Positions 22,764 through 33,009 of a stretch of DNA of 42,863 nt are shown one piece after another; the stretch's first letter is position 1; every line of letters starts with the position of its first letter. The notes beneath the pieces were generated by a model, which did no database searches, was not told where the DNA came from, and saw nothing but the letters and a program-made list of their open reading frames with translations. The translations under genes and the position numbers were made by a program. This DNA is from Candidatus Peregrinibacteria bacterium (GTDB lineage: Bacteria > Patescibacteriota > Gracilibacteria > UM-FILTER-43-11): positions 1 to 42,863 of the forward strand of contig JAFGTE010000011.1 of NCBI GenBank assembly GCA_016934215.1, read 5' to 3'.

Positions 22764-23828
22764 TTAAATGGAGTTATTGAGTCGTCTTTTTCTGAAAGCC
22801 AAGGTCCCGCCTAATCCCAGAGCTGAAAAAGCCAGCCAGCCAACCAGCGGACCATTTTGAGGCTGGAATGGAATTCTGGCGAGCAAAGAAGCTGTAATTT
22901 CATCAAAGGGTGACGTTGAGGAAAGCGGTTCACTGATAATGATGGCCACCTCGTCCGAATAGTCACTCTCACGGGCCTGTGAATCATAAGCGGTCACCGC
23001 AAAGTAATAGACTTCACCATTATTGAGTCCGTCCAGACGATACTGATTGACTCTTCCAATGGTTCTCCGACGGGTATACATACCGGAAGTCTTACCGTAG
23101 TAAATGTTGTATCCAACCAGTTCCGGTTCACTGCTGTAATCCCACTTGAGATCAACATAACCCGGACCGGTATTGATTTGTAAGTTCTGAGGTCGCTGCA
23201 GATTCGCAAAACCAAATCCTGTAACCGTTACATCAGTTGGTGACAAATCAACGTCAGGACCTCCTGTATCTGCATCGGAATAGGGTTGAGCTCCGACATT
23301 CAGATTGATGATCAGTGCTTCAGGTTCTCCGGAAAGGATATTCATAGGAAACGCGTCTTCCACAATATTTACGCTGGTATGACCGAGCTCAGAAATCTGA
23401 TAATCGTATGCTTCAATCACTGTAGCGATCGCGTAAGGTGTAATCACTTTGAAGCGAACGGTAGCGACTTTTGCTTCAGCTTGAGCATAACCACCGGAAA
23501 TATTGGAACGGCCCAGTTTCACAAGTCCCTGATCTTTACTGACTTCCGTTTCACCGGGGGCCGAAAGAGTGAATGGTGAATCTTCCGTATTGATACTGAT
23601 GGCCTCTATTACTTTTTCGTTGTAATCAAGCCAGGAACGAACCGAAACAACATTCTGCAGTCCTGGATTTTTCAGGGTTACCTGCACGTCAAACTCGTCA
23701 CCAACTCTGGCTTCAGTCGTCACAGAAGTGATTTCCAGATTCGCATCCGTCTGCTGAGCCCAGGTCATAGCAAGACCCGTAGCGAGCGAAATGACCAGAC
23801 CGGCGATGAGAAATAAAGTTTTTTTCAT
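22764..23828 (-). CDS. Cohesin-like plus FN3 surface protein with C-terminal anchor
   Basis: A 354-residue exported protein. Signal peptide (about 1-25, ending TWAQQ). Residues about 28-170 have the strand pattern of a cohesin domain: ARVGDEFDVQVTLKNPGLQN, YNEKVIEAISI, VATVRFKVI and IEAYDYQISELGHTSVNI. An FN3 domain follows at about 210-305 (RPQNLQINTGPGYVDLKWDY, VGYNIYYGKTSGMY, GEVYYFAVTAYD). The end, VGWLAFSALGLGGTLAFRKR, is a membrane helix with basic tail, so the protein stands on the cell surface. The cohesin part is paralogous to the next gene upstream. Cohesins bind dockerins, and dockerin-like tails occur in the two giant proteins of the same operon. It starts two bases after the preceding stop. 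Confidence 0.8.
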   Translation of the reverse strand: MKKTLFLIAGLVISLATGLAMTWAQQTDANLEITSVTTEARVGDEFDVQVTLKNPGLQNVVSVRSWLDYNEKVIEAISINTEDSPFTLSAPGETEVSKDQGLVKLGRSNISGGYAQAEAKVATVRFKVITPYAIATVIEAYDYQISELGHTSVNIVEDAFPMNILSGEPEALIINLNVGAQPYSDADTGGPDVDLSPTDVTVTGFGFANLQRPQNLQINTGPGYVDLKWDYSSEPELVGYNIYYGKTSGMYTRRRTIGRVNQYRLDGLNNGEVYYFAVTAYDSQARESDYSDEVAIIISEPLSSTSPFDEITASLLARIPFQPQNGPLVGWLAFSALGLGGTLAFRKRRLNNSI

Positions 23829-23830
23829 TC

Positions 23831-24400
23831 TTATTGACTAACAATAGGAAGTGGAGACTGAGGTTTAAGTAGGACATTCAGCGGCATGCCGTCTTTCATG
23901 ATATTGGCGGATGTATGACCGGTCAGATCCTGCTGATAGTCGTAAGCCTCAATCATTGCAGCCCCTTCGCCCACTCTCTCGAATTTAATACCGGCCACTA
24001 CAATTTTATCCGTCCGGACTGCTTTTGAAGTAGAACGGCCCAGCATCACCAAACCGGTTTCCTGATCAAAATCATTATTGTAAGGAGCCTCAAGTTCAAA
24101 ATCAGAAACTCCGGTATCAATGGAAATCCCCTTCAAAACGGCTGGATTGTAAGTGAGCCATGCCTGCACAGAAGTAATGGGTTTATTTTCAGGGTTATCG
24201 AGGACGACCTGCACAACCGCATGATCCGCATCGTCTTCTTTGGCTACCAGATAAAGATTGACCGTTTTTTTCATTTCCTGAGCTTCCTCAAGACGTTTAA
24301 TGCCAACCTCGGATGGTTCCGCACTACAGCCGGCCAGAAGATTAGAAGCGGCAAGCACAAGTGCGGCAGCAATGATGATTTTCAGTGAACTTTTTCTCAT
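23831..24400 (-). CDS. Cohesin-like domain lipoprotein
   Basis: A 189-residue lipoprotein with signal peptide and lipobox LLAGC (Cys at about residue 25). From about residue 45 it has a single cohesin-like domain: HAVVQVVLDNPENKPITSVQ, AWLTYNPAVLKGISI, VMLGRSTSKAV and IEAYDYQQDLTGHTSANIMK. It shares the AYDYQ...GHTS.NI...PMN/PLN ending with the cohesin protein that follows it in the operon, so the two arose by duplication. A lipid-anchored cohesin could hold a dockerin-bearing protein at the membrane. It begins 18 bases after the giant gene's stop codon. Assignment of the fold is by pattern; binding is inferred. Confidence 0.78.
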   Translation of the reverse strand: MRKSSLKIIIAAALVLAASNLLAGCSAEPSEVGIKRLEEAQEMKKTVNLYLVAKEDDADHAVVQVVLDNPENKPITSVQAWLTYNPAVLKGISIDTGVSDFELEAPYNNDFDQETGLVMLGRSTSKAVRTDKIVVAGIKFERVGEGAAMIEAYDYQQDLTGHTSANIMKDGMPLNVLLKPQSPLPIVSQ

Positions 24401-24418
24401 AAATTGAATAACAATTGA

Positions 24419-27400
24419 TTACTGAATAGCTCCGCCTGCCGGCTCTGAAGTAATAGGAACGGTGGCGTCAGGTTCTTTTTCAAGGGGCTGACCGGCCTGC
24501 TCGGCAGCGGCCGCAGCCTGAGCAGCGGCAAGGGCGGAAGCACTTTCAAGATTCTGTCCTGTGCCAAAATAAATGGTTCCGTAAACGGAAGAGAAAATCG
24601 TAAAGTCAGAAAAATCGACACGACCGTCATTATTGAGGTCTGCCAGATTAGCGGCGGCTGCATGTCGGGCAACCGATAAATTGTATCCCTTAAAGCCTTT
24701 GTTGAGTGCAACCGGCAGTTTCGTTCCGTCATACGACTCCAGACCTTCGATATTGATTCGGTATTTTTTATCAGCGATCTGAGGACCGGTTTTAATGCGT
24801 AGGACATTACCGGAACCCCCCAGTGACACACCGTAAACGGCCAGCTTCTGAGTGGAATCCTCACTGTCGTAAATGGAAATTCCATACTGGGAACTGGCAT
24901 CGGTCTGACTCAAACCGGTTCGGACCGAAGACGGTTTTAAGCTGTCTCTGAATTCCAGTTCTACCTCATTAAAATTAGTCGCCTGGATGTATTCGAGAAT
25001 CGGCGCCTTACGACTTGCCTGGAAGCCGCTAAAATTCAGGCGGTTGGCAGCCCCCTCAATCACGCCGCGGCCTACAATATCTTTGATATCTTTAGAAACA
25101 GTAAGCGTGTAACGCTTTCCGGGCACCTGATTCGAAGTGGACAGGGTGACAACCGTACCGGCAGGATTGATCGAGGCACCCACGACATAGAGTTCTTCGT
25201 TGACGTTACTCTGACTCGAAATCGTAAAGCCTCTTCCTGAAGAATGAACCGAATTGGCTGATATTTCTTTATTAAACAATATCTCAAGGGTGGTTTCACT
25301 GGTCGGAATCGCAGCCAGCGCCCGTGGCGGTTCCTGCTGATCGGTAATGGAATCCCCCGTTCCGACGTAAACCGGAATATAACCCCGAGTCGTCTTACCG
25401 CCGTTATCCGTTACGATCACTTCGATTTGATAAGGATTAGGGCTGGGTGACGTCAAAGTATTAACTGTTACATTCGGCAGGATATACCATTGCCCGTTAG
25501 CCCCTTCGCTGACACTCGGATTCATGCACACAAGAATGTTGGAACCGGTCGGGCATCCGCCGTTAGAGACTTCAGTGCCTTCACTTCCTAAAGTGCCGCC
25601 ATTCTGAGGTCCGACCTGCCCGATTTCACTGAGGTTCGCGACAACCGATTTAATATCTCCGTCGTCATCCTGAACAAAAACATACAGCGTCACGGGTGTT
25701 TTACCATCGTTGATCGCCACACGAGGTGTGGTGTAAGCCCGATCATCCACAACCCGGGGAGGATCACCCAGTGTATCTTTATGAGTGACCTCTACTTTTA
25801 ATATTAAATTGGCAATACCCCCACTTTTATCGGTGGCCCGAATTTCAATGTTATGAATACCCAGCGGCGCCGTTTTTGGAATTGTCAGACCTCCCGCCTG
25901 ATACCAGGCGCTCTCTCCTTCGGTTGATGCTTCAGCATCCATTTTAAGCGCAACCGGATCAATTCCGATCGTGCTAAAAGTAGCGGTAACACTTTGAATA
26001 TCAGATATACCGTCAGAATCTGAAACAAAAGCATTGATCGAAAAAGAGGTGGCACCATCACGCGGGATGGACTTACGCGGACTGATGTAACTCACATCAG
26101 CATCAATCTGAGGACCCGTTGAGGCTGTTGAAACTTCAAGAGTTAAAGTACTTGTTGTTCGCTCACCGGTAATATCGGAAGCAACGACATTGATATTATA
26201 AGTACCCAAAGCAGTGGTATCCGGAACGGTAAACTCTTCTGATTCAAAGAATTGCGTTTCAAGTTCCCCTCCTTCAGTCACTTCACCGATTGGCTCAAGA
26301 ATCTTGAAGCCAATGCCGAGAGAGCCGAGATCGGCAACAACAGAATCGATGGTGTCCGCACCATCCTGATCCGTGATCTGAGCGGAAATTCTGATTGGAG
26401 TCTCATCATCCGGCGGCACGCTGAGAGGGCTGATATATACGTGATCAATCACCGGAGCCACACTTTGCTGTACATCTTTGCTGACACGAACAGCAACAGT
26501 TCCGTAAAATTTATCACTTCCCCTTCGTACTTCTACAGGAAGCAGATAAGGATCGTCTTTGGTTTCCACCGTAGGCGGAACCGTGGTTTCATAGGTATAC
26601 CACTGACTGAACTGCGGCTGAGTGCCTGTGTCTTTCGTCATTTCAACGGTTGAAGGTCCGCCGATCTGACTGAGGTTAATAACAACGCTTGAAACGTTAT
26701 TGAGATCAACAGGATCTTCCACCAAGGCCCATAATTTTGCTACTGTGACACCATCATTCGGCACAGTATAAGGAATCGATTTAGATTGATCGGAATGAAC
26801 GACAAGCCCCTGCTCCGGTAAGGTTACCAGAAGCGCATTTGTGAAAATCAGAGAATGATTCGCACTATCGATCAAAGTGATATTATAAAGTCCGGAAGTA
26901 AATCCAGCCGGAACAACAATGGTCAGTGATGTGGGTGACTGGCTGGAGACCTGAACCACTTCAGTGCCGACCCGAACCTGGTTAATCACATCGAGATGTG
27001 TTCCGGAAATGATCACGTTTGTGTCAGTATCATTTGATACAGTGCTTGGCGTCACCAGACTGATCGAAGCAGTAGGTAACTTGAAACCAAAGAAGTTATT
27101 GACTTTGTGATTGCCTATATGAAGACCATTGACGTCTTCGACACCACGGAAAACCACGAAGTAATTCATGTCAGTATCCTGAATGGCTGTTTTGAGTTCA
27201 TAGGAATCTTCATCGATCCGGGTAATACCTGTTACCACCAAATCTGTTCGGTTAGCAGGATTGGAAGGAGTGTTAAACCAGAAAATATCAAGGTTTACCG
27301 GAGTGAAACTAGCCAGATCAATATCATCACTGAAATTCATCCGAAGAGTCCTGGCATCAACTACTTCAATTGAACTTAAAGTGACCGGACTGACGGAATA

Positions 27401-29530
27401 CTGTGTATTATAACCGGTAAAATAAACAGATTTCTTCAGTAAATAATCTCCGCCGTAAGAATAAATATCACCCGGAGTCGAAACAGTTACTTTATACACA
27501 CTGGCCGTATTGAAAGGTCCGGCCGTCGTAAGAACAATGCTCTGATAACCGGGATCAATAGTGGCGGCACTTACCGCGATCGGAACACCTGCGGCAGTCG
27601 TCACTGAAAAATCAGTGAAGTCGACATCCCGTTCATCGATATTGTTATTAAAGTAAACCCGAACATCCGTAGCAGAAATCGCTTCAGCATAAGCCACATT
27701 AAGCGCCCGGCTGACCGCAAAGTCTTTGGCGGCAACAATACTGCCGCTGCCATTATCGATGCGTACAATATAATGTCTGTCGGGATTGAGCTCGTCAACC
27801 ATCACCACCTCCAGATTTTCTCCTGACATACCCACGGACTGAACTGCCTGAGAAGCCAGAGGAGAGGTACCGCTGTCATAAAGAACGGTAACTTCCCCCG
27901 GATCCACCGTACTGAAGTCTAAAGTTCCTTTTGGAATAATGAAAACATCTTTTCTGGTGACATCCACAGTACCGACGGAATTGACCGAATTATTGTGACC
28001 GTAACCCCAGAAAGAAATTGATTTGTAAGTATCATCCACCGGAACCCCCTGAGCGTTAGTGAGCCAACCCGGCGCACTGACTGCAAAAGTAAAGTTGGCG
28101 TTAGGATTATTAAAAACTACATTTTCCAAAGTCAGAGTGGCCCCTGAAATAGATTGTTTATAGGTAAGTAGCTGACTGTCATCAATGAGTGTACCGCCAT
28201 TTCCTGCCACCGTTGTGTAAAGCCTTCCTATAGGGTTATTAGCCACACCTCCCAATTGAATATTTTCATCAAAAGTTAGCTGAGCACGATACGTTCCGCC
28301 GACATTAGTAACCGTCACAGCAATCAGTCGCGGACCATTCTTGGTACCGGCAAAAGTGATACGATCCATCCCCATACTGGCCCCGTCAGAATCACGCAGG
28401 ACAGCGCTTGGACTGGTTGTTGTCAGAGTATAGGTATCGTCTTTCAGAAGATTCGTACCGGTAACGGAAAGAATGATCGTGTTACCGGTCACTGAAACGA
28501 CATTACTGATCGTAATAGCACCGGCGTTCAGAATGAAATCGTTCTTGGTAACAGAAGCCGCTTCCACATCATCGGAGAAGACAACGGCAATAGAATTATA
28601 ACCGCTGACACTGGCGCCGATAATTCCGAAATCGGAAATCGTGGCACTGGTCTGTCCGTAACCGTAAAAGAGCACATTAGAATAAACAGCGTCTACCTTC
28701 CCCTGTTGGTTGGAAAGAATATTAGAAACCGCGGGAGCCATGGTAATCGCATATTCGGTACCGGCCGTCTGAGTGGCCGTGGTGAGCACGGTATACTTTT
28801 GACTGAAACCGTAATTTGGTCCAGGTTCCACATTGGAAACAGCAAGACCGCCGGTAATCACATAATCAGCCGGATTACCCACATTTTCCAGATAGTCCGA
28901 GAATTCAACAGCTACATGAGTAGCATTAATGGTTTCGGCATTAAGCGCTCTGAGTTCATTCTGTCCCTGCACAGTGATCGTGCTGTTTGGTATCGCATTC
29001 GTTGCCACAGGATTGGCTCCGTCAAGAATGGCTAAATCACTGACGGAGAGATTGATGATTTGCCCCACGGGCAGGTCATCATTTAGCTGAGTATTGAGTT
29101 TAAAAAGAATGTCACCGGCTCCCAGCGTAACATCGTCAGAAATAATCGTCACAATCAGTTTGCCTTCCTCCGGAGAAGCTGTCATCTGGAAAGCCGCACT
29201 CTGAAATTCAGTCGTCGCATCAAAAATAATCGGATTGTTCTCGAAAATCAAAGCATTAACCGGATTATAGTTAAGTGAGAAGGTAATGCTGTCAAAAGAA
29301 GGCATCGCAGCAAATGCTTTAATTTCCAGAAGTCCTGACTCGCCAACGCCCCCTACATAATTAGGTATGTAAAGCTCGGAAGCGCTGGACGGAATCGTAT
29401 CAATCGTCAAATCCGCCATATTCAGACTGGGATTGGTATGCACCAAATAGGTTGTGATCAGAGTCATCAGAGCAATTCCGATTCCCATCAGATACTTATT
29501 CCATCGATTTTTTGGAGTTGGATATTCCAT
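24419..29530 (-). CDS. Giant surface protein with cohesin-like N-terminus, Ig-like repeats and dockerin-like end
   Basis: A 1703-residue exported protein. An N-terminal membrane helix (about 13-32) anchors or exports it. Residues about 48-185 look like a cohesin domain. From about 190 to 860 there are repeated Ig-like units of the SbsA/Big type (motifs such as VAVEFSDYLEN, IAVVFSDDVEA, AQLTFDENI, VRVYFNNNID, LRMNFSDDID, ending near YGYG or FTGY). An IPT/TIG-like unit (SLVTPSTVSNDTDTNVIISG) and several cadherin-like blocks with a DGVTV or DGATS turn follow to about 1400, then two more SbsA-like units. Near residue 1625 is one dockerin F-hand, DLNNDGRVDFSDFTIF, then an Ala/Gln-rich tail. Most likely a long fibre or stalk. 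Confidence 0.8.
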   Translation of the reverse strand: MEYPTPKNRWNKYLMGIGIALMTLITTYLVHTNPSLNMADLTIDTIPSSASELYIPNYVGGVGESGLLEIKAFAAMPSFDSITFSLNYNPVNALIFENNPIIFDATTEFQSAAFQMTASPEEGKLIVTIISDDVTLGAGDILFKLNTQLNDDLPVGQIINLSVSDLAILDGANPVATNAIPNSTITVQGQNELRALNAETINATHVAVEFSDYLENVGNPADYVITGGLAVSNVEPGPNYGFSQKYTVLTTATQTAGTEYAITMAPAVSNILSNQQGKVDAVYSNVLFYGYGQTSATISDFGIIGASVSGYNSIAVVFSDDVEAASVTKNDFILNAGAITISNVVSVTGNTIILSVTGTNLLKDDTYTLTTTSPSAVLRDSDGASMGMDRITFAGTKNGPRLIAVTVTNVGGTYRAQLTFDENIQLGGVANNPIGRLYTTVAGNGGTLIDDSQLLTYKQSISGATLTLENVVFNNPNANFTFAVSAPGWLTNAQGVPVDDTYKSISFWGYGHNNSVNSVGTVDVTRKDVFIIPKGTLDFSTVDPGEVTVLYDSGTSPLASQAVQSVGMSGENLEVVMVDELNPDRHYIVRIDNGSGSIVAAKDFAVSRALNVAYAEAISATDVRVYFNNNIDERDVDFTDFSVTTAAGVPIAVSAATIDPGYQSIVLTTAGPFNTASVYKVTVSTPGDIYSYGGDYLLKKSVYFTGYNTQYSVSPVTLSSIEVVDARTLRMNFSDDIDLASFTPVNLDIFWFNTPSNPANRTDLVVTGITRIDEDSYELKTAIQDTDMNYFVVFRGVEDVNGLHIGNHKVNNFFGFKLPTASISLVTPSTVSNDTDTNVIISGTHLDVINQVRVGTEVVQVSSQSPTSLTIVVPAGFTSGLYNITLIDSANHSLIFTNALLVTLPEQGLVVHSDQSKSIPYTVPNDGVTVAKLWALVEDPVDLNNVSSVVINLSQIGGPSTVEMTKDTGTQPQFSQWYTYETTVPPTVETKDDPYLLPVEVRRGSDKFYGTVAVRVSKDVQQSVAPVIDHVYISPLSVPPDDETPIRISAQITDQDGADTIDSVVADLGSLGIGFKILEPIGEVTEGGELETQFFESEEFTVPDTTALGTYNINVVASDITGERTTSTLTLEVSTASTGPQIDADVSYISPRKSIPRDGATSFSINAFVSDSDGISDIQSVTATFSTIGIDPVALKMDAEASTEGESAWYQAGGLTIPKTAPLGIHNIEIRATDKSGGIANLILKVEVTHKDTLGDPPRVVDDRAYTTPRVAINDGKTPVTLYVFVQDDDGDIKSVVANLSEIGQVGPQNGGTLGSEGTEVSNGGCPTGSNILVCMNPSVSEGANGQWYILPNVTVNTLTSPSPNPYQIEVIVTDNGGKTTRGYIPVYVGTGDSITDQQEPPRALAAIPTSETTLEILFNKEISANSVHSSGRGFTISSQSNVNEELYVVGASINPAGTVVTLSTSNQVPGKRYTLTVSKDIKDIVGRGVIEGAANRLNFSGFQASRKAPILEYIQATNFNEVELEFRDSLKPSSVRTGLSQTDASSQYGISIYDSEDSTQKLAVYGVSLGGSGNVLRIKTGPQIADKKYRINIEGLESYDGTKLPVALNKGFKGYNLSVARHAAAANLADLNNDGRVDFSDFTIFSSVYGTIYFGTGQNLESASALAAAQAAAAAEQAGQPLEKEPDATVPITSEPAGGAIQ

Positions 29531-29554
29531 TTTTGATATTTATTTTTGCCCCCT

Positions 29555-32500
29555 TTATTGTTTGTTAGTTACCTTATTAAATAAAAGGATGACATCAACG
29601 AGCGTCACACCGCCTGCACCGTCCACATTGGCAGCTTTGAGCTGTTCTGGTGTAGGACTTTTGTTAATACCCGCCGCAATCTGGAATGCCAGAATCACAT
29701 CAACCATATTGACTACGCTGTCTCCATTTACGTCACCCCCGGCAATCACGCCAATGCGAATGGGGTAAACATAATTGAGGGTATGGTTGGCTGTATCGGT
29801 TATTGTAAGAATCAGCTTGTAAACACCATCAAACATATTGGCGTCCGCCGGAATTTCGATCGGTATATCATAGGTTTTATACTGAAGAACAACAGGAGCA
29901 GGAGTAGTTTCAGTTGTCCCTTCTGTGGTAGTTGTATCGGTGACCCCCTGATCGACGACTTGTGTTTCATTTAAGAAAGGTGTAGCCGTAAACCAGATCG
30001 CACCCGAATCTTCATTGATCTGCTGATAAGTATTAAAACTGGAATAAACCAGTGATGTGTTGATTGATTGAATATCTGCAATGGTATTCACGTCAGAAAT
30101 TTTTGTCTGCAGATTGATTCTTGACCCTTTGGTCACGGCAATGGAACCAATCCGGCGTACGTAATCAATGACCGGTCCGGAGTCAACGGTAATCGTTAAG
30201 TAGTTACTCTGAACCACTGAACCATCAGCATTTTCATATTCAGCCACCACCGTTGAGGTACCGGTCATTTCACCCATCCGGATCAGCCCTGCATCAAGTG
30301 AAGCCTGCTCTAAGTAATTGACTGGTGTATTGACCCACTTAAACTGGGTGGGGGTGAGAACTCTGGTAGCCCCGTTATCGTACTGAGCAACCACCATGAG
30401 CCCGTAAGTAGCACTGGTCGGAAGTGGAATCGCATTATTATAGGTAGGAAGAATAGAGACATTCTTTTCAAGCGCGGTCGTGCTGATATCGATGATTTCG
30501 TTCTCATCAATATCTTCGATCGTATCATTATCATGATCGGTCGACTGATTGTTAGGCTGCAGAATAAGCATGCCCGGATAACCATCAATCGTGGTGACAT
30601 TGATCAAATCAAGTGTTGACGTTGGATTAGTAAGGGCATCGATATCTGTTTCCAGTTGATCAACGATGGCCTCCACTTTTGAAATCTCATTATTATAGGT
30701 ACCCGCGGGAAGCGTGATGCTCACCGACTGACCTTCCACAAAGAACGTCTGACCGGCTGCTTCAGGATCATGAATGGCCACAATCACGCTCTTATGCGCA
30801 TTCTTAACCGTAGTGGCAGGCAGCAAATCCTGAGTACCCTCATCAAAAGTGACACGCAAACCGGAAATCTTGTTAACGGTAACCTGCAAAGGAAGTGATT
30901 CGATCGTACCGATCTCCGCTTCACCCGTATCGTATCTGGCCGTGATGTTGGTTACACCCGGCTTCAGAGCGGTCAGCAGACCAGTACTATCAATAGTTGC
31001 TACATTCTGGTTGCTCGAGAAGTATTCGATACCACTGGCAGCTGTAATATTTTCATATTCTTCAAGTTCAGCATTCGCGCCGCCCACATAAGCATTGATC
31101 TGGACAGTGTCAGCAACATCCAGTACGTCGCCCGGATCGCGTCCGACCATTTGCAGACGGACTTGCTTTTTAATAACTTCTATTTCAAAGGAAGCGATAC
31201 ACCCCTGTTTATCCAGAGCGGATAAAATAGACGTACCGGAGCGTTTGGCATAAAGAAGACTGACGTGAGAGATGTCATCGATTTCTTTCTTTACTGTAGT
31301 CGTGAAGGTACCCGGCACATCGGTCAGAACCCCTTCTATTACAACACCATTAAGGGCAATGAGTTTTGAAGTAAAATAACCCACCGTCAGTTTGGTGCCG
31401 GTAGCTGCAAATGGAGGTAGGGTAGCAGAAGCGGTAACAGATGCCTGGATCTGACCGGTAACCGTTCCTGAATAAGCGCCTGAAACAGAACCGGTAACAA
31501 TTCCGCTCACTGTTCCGGATAAACTGTATCCGGCACCCCCCAAAGTGCTGAAAGTCGAAGTGCCTTCCAGAAAACCATTGAGGGTTGAGCCCTTAACAGT
31601 AACTGGAATAACTTCATCATCAATCGTTACATTAACGGTGTAATCCTGAGTGGAAATATCGTAAGATACAGGAATAGAAACGCTTGTCTGACAGGTTTCA
31701 GATTCAAAGACAGGAGGATCCCCTTCATATTCCTCTTCACAGCTGTCAATACTGTAAGCACCATTAGGAATAGTAACCGTTTCAGCGAATGTCAGATTTG
31801 TATCCAAAAAATCAGCCACACCCGTTCCCTGCTCATCGGCCTCAGAAAGAGTGACAACTTCAAGAATCGAAGGATGAGAGGTAATCCATTCGATTTCCCC
31901 GACACTATTGGAGGCGAAAACAATCGCCGTTTCCCCCTGCAGTATTTCATTATCAAGTTTTAAAGGCGTGGTGAGTACGCCAGCCGCCTCATTGGTGCCA
32001 TCAGCACCGCCGGAAAAACAAGGAGGTCCGATCTGAGTGCCATCGACGATACAAACGTAAGATCCGCCCGTTCCGTCATGAGGATGGTCACCCATTTCAG
32101 TGGCCTGAAGAGCTATAACAGCAGGATCTGAACCAAGCGGATACGCAATAAAAGGTGTATCGGTACCCAGCAAATCATTAAATACATAAGCAAAATTGAG
32201 AGCGGTCAGAATTTCATTCCCGGTTCCCTCATCACGGACTTTGATCTCGTAAATACCACTTCCGTTATTGGCGTAAATCATGGCTCTTGAATCGATTCCA
32301 TTGATCGGATCCGTGCTGATATCAGGAACGAAATCAACATGGATCTGGAAAGTCTTGGCCCCCGGCATGTCACTATCAGCCGTCGGGTAGTTGATGTCGA
32401 TAGAATCGATGCCCGGACCAAAATCAAATCCCTTGAAACTGCCGCCGTCATCGGTCACCGCAAAGGAACCAAGATCAGAGGGGGTAATATTTTCAAAACC

Positions 32501-32986
32501 TTCTCCGTATCCGCGGAGGATCGACGTTTTTAGCTGGGCACAGGAAACCGGCTCAATGATAAGGTCTACTGTATTTTTAGGAAGACCGAGCGGTGTGTAA
32601 ATTGCCACCGAACAGGACGAACTAAAAGAAGAAGGCAAAATGATCTTATTCCCGCTATAAACCGTACCCGCGGGGCAAGGAATGGTGCCATCGCCAAAAT
32701 AAATGAAAGAATTCTCCAGGTCACTTCCGCTGACATTACCGCTTGTGTTATCCGTAAATTCTATATGAACAGACTGAATCGTTACCACTCCGTTAACAGG
32801 ATATGCGGCGCCCTTGGGCGTCACAAAATCAATCCAAGATACGTCAGTAACAAGTCTCCCGTCCATAATACTGGCGGAAAGACTTTCCGCGTCATATTTG
32901 GTAAGCTGATAGGCAACCGTCACAATACCGAAGGCAAAAACGACGGCGAGAAAGGAATTGACTATTTTTGTAATGAAATCTTTCAT
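29555..32986 (-). CDS. Large surface protein with Big2-like domains and C-terminal dockerin
   Basis: A 1143-residue exported protein. A membrane helix at about residues 8-28 acts as signal or anchor. The middle is beta-rich, with a Gly/Ser/Thr-rich run near 480-540 (GTVSGIVTGSVSGAYSGTV) and Big2-type Ig domains (IASFEIEVIKKQVRLQMVGR, GLLTALKPGVTNITARYDTG, EIGTIESLPLQVTV). Cysteines cluster in the first half. The C-terminus is a type I-like dockerin: DVNGDSVVNMVDVILAFQIA has complete calcium ligands, and the second repeat NVDGAGGVTLVDVILLFNKV lacks some. It lies between the YidC-like gene and the 1703-residue gene with gaps of about 24 bases. Cohesin partners downstream in the operon are the natural ligands. 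Confidence 0.82.
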   Translation of the reverse strand: MKDFITKIVNSFLAVVFAFGIVTVAYQLTKYDAESLSASIMDGRLVTDVSWIDFVTPKGAAYPVNGVVTIQSVHIEFTDNTSGNVSGSDLENSFIYFGDGTIPCPAGTVYSGNKIILPSSFSSSCSVAIYTPLGLPKNTVDLIIEPVSCAQLKTSILRGYGEGFENITPSDLGSFAVTDDGGSFKGFDFGPGIDSIDINYPTADSDMPGAKTFQIHVDFVPDISTDPINGIDSRAMIYANNGSGIYEIKVRDEGTGNEILTALNFAYVFNDLLGTDTPFIAYPLGSDPAVIALQATEMGDHPHDGTGGSYVCIVDGTQIGPPCFSGGADGTNEAAGVLTTPLKLDNEILQGETAIVFASNSVGEIEWITSHPSILEVVTLSEADEQGTGVADFLDTNLTFAETVTIPNGAYSIDSCEEEYEGDPPVFESETCQTSVSIPVSYDISTQDYTVNVTIDDEVIPVTVKGSTLNGFLEGTSTFSTLGGAGYSLSGTVSGIVTGSVSGAYSGTVTGQIQASVTASATLPPFAATGTKLTVGYFTSKLIALNGVVIEGVLTDVPGTFTTTVKKEIDDISHVSLLYAKRSGTSILSALDKQGCIASFEIEVIKKQVRLQMVGRDPGDVLDVADTVQINAYVGGANAELEEYENITAASGIEYFSSNQNVATIDSTGLLTALKPGVTNITARYDTGEAEIGTIESLPLQVTVNKISGLRVTFDEGTQDLLPATTVKNAHKSVIVAIHDPEAAGQTFFVEGQSVSITLPAGTYNNEISKVEAIVDQLETDIDALTNPTSTLDLINVTTIDGYPGMLILQPNNQSTDHDNDTIEDIDENEIIDISTTALEKNVSILPTYNNAIPLPTSATYGLMVVAQYDNGATRVLTPTQFKWVNTPVNYLEQASLDAGLIRMGEMTGTSTVVAEYENADGSVVQSNYLTITVDSGPVIDYVRRIGSIAVTKGSRINLQTKISDVNTIADIQSINTSLVYSSFNTYQQINEDSGAIWFTATPFLNETQVVDQGVTDTTTTEGTTETTPAPVVLQYKTYDIPIEIPADANMFDGVYKLILTITDTANHTLNYVYPIRIGVIAGGDVNGDSVVNMVDVILAFQIAAGINKSPTPEQLKAANVDGAGGVTLVDVILLFNKVTNKQ

Positions 32987-33009
32987 TGTTTGGTTGTTTG
33001 TTTTTTCGC

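Noticed and set aside
24397-24900. 167-codon minus frame at the end of the giant surface gene
   Set aside because: Out-of-frame shadow on the same strand; the main frame carries the dockerin motif and continuous domain structure.
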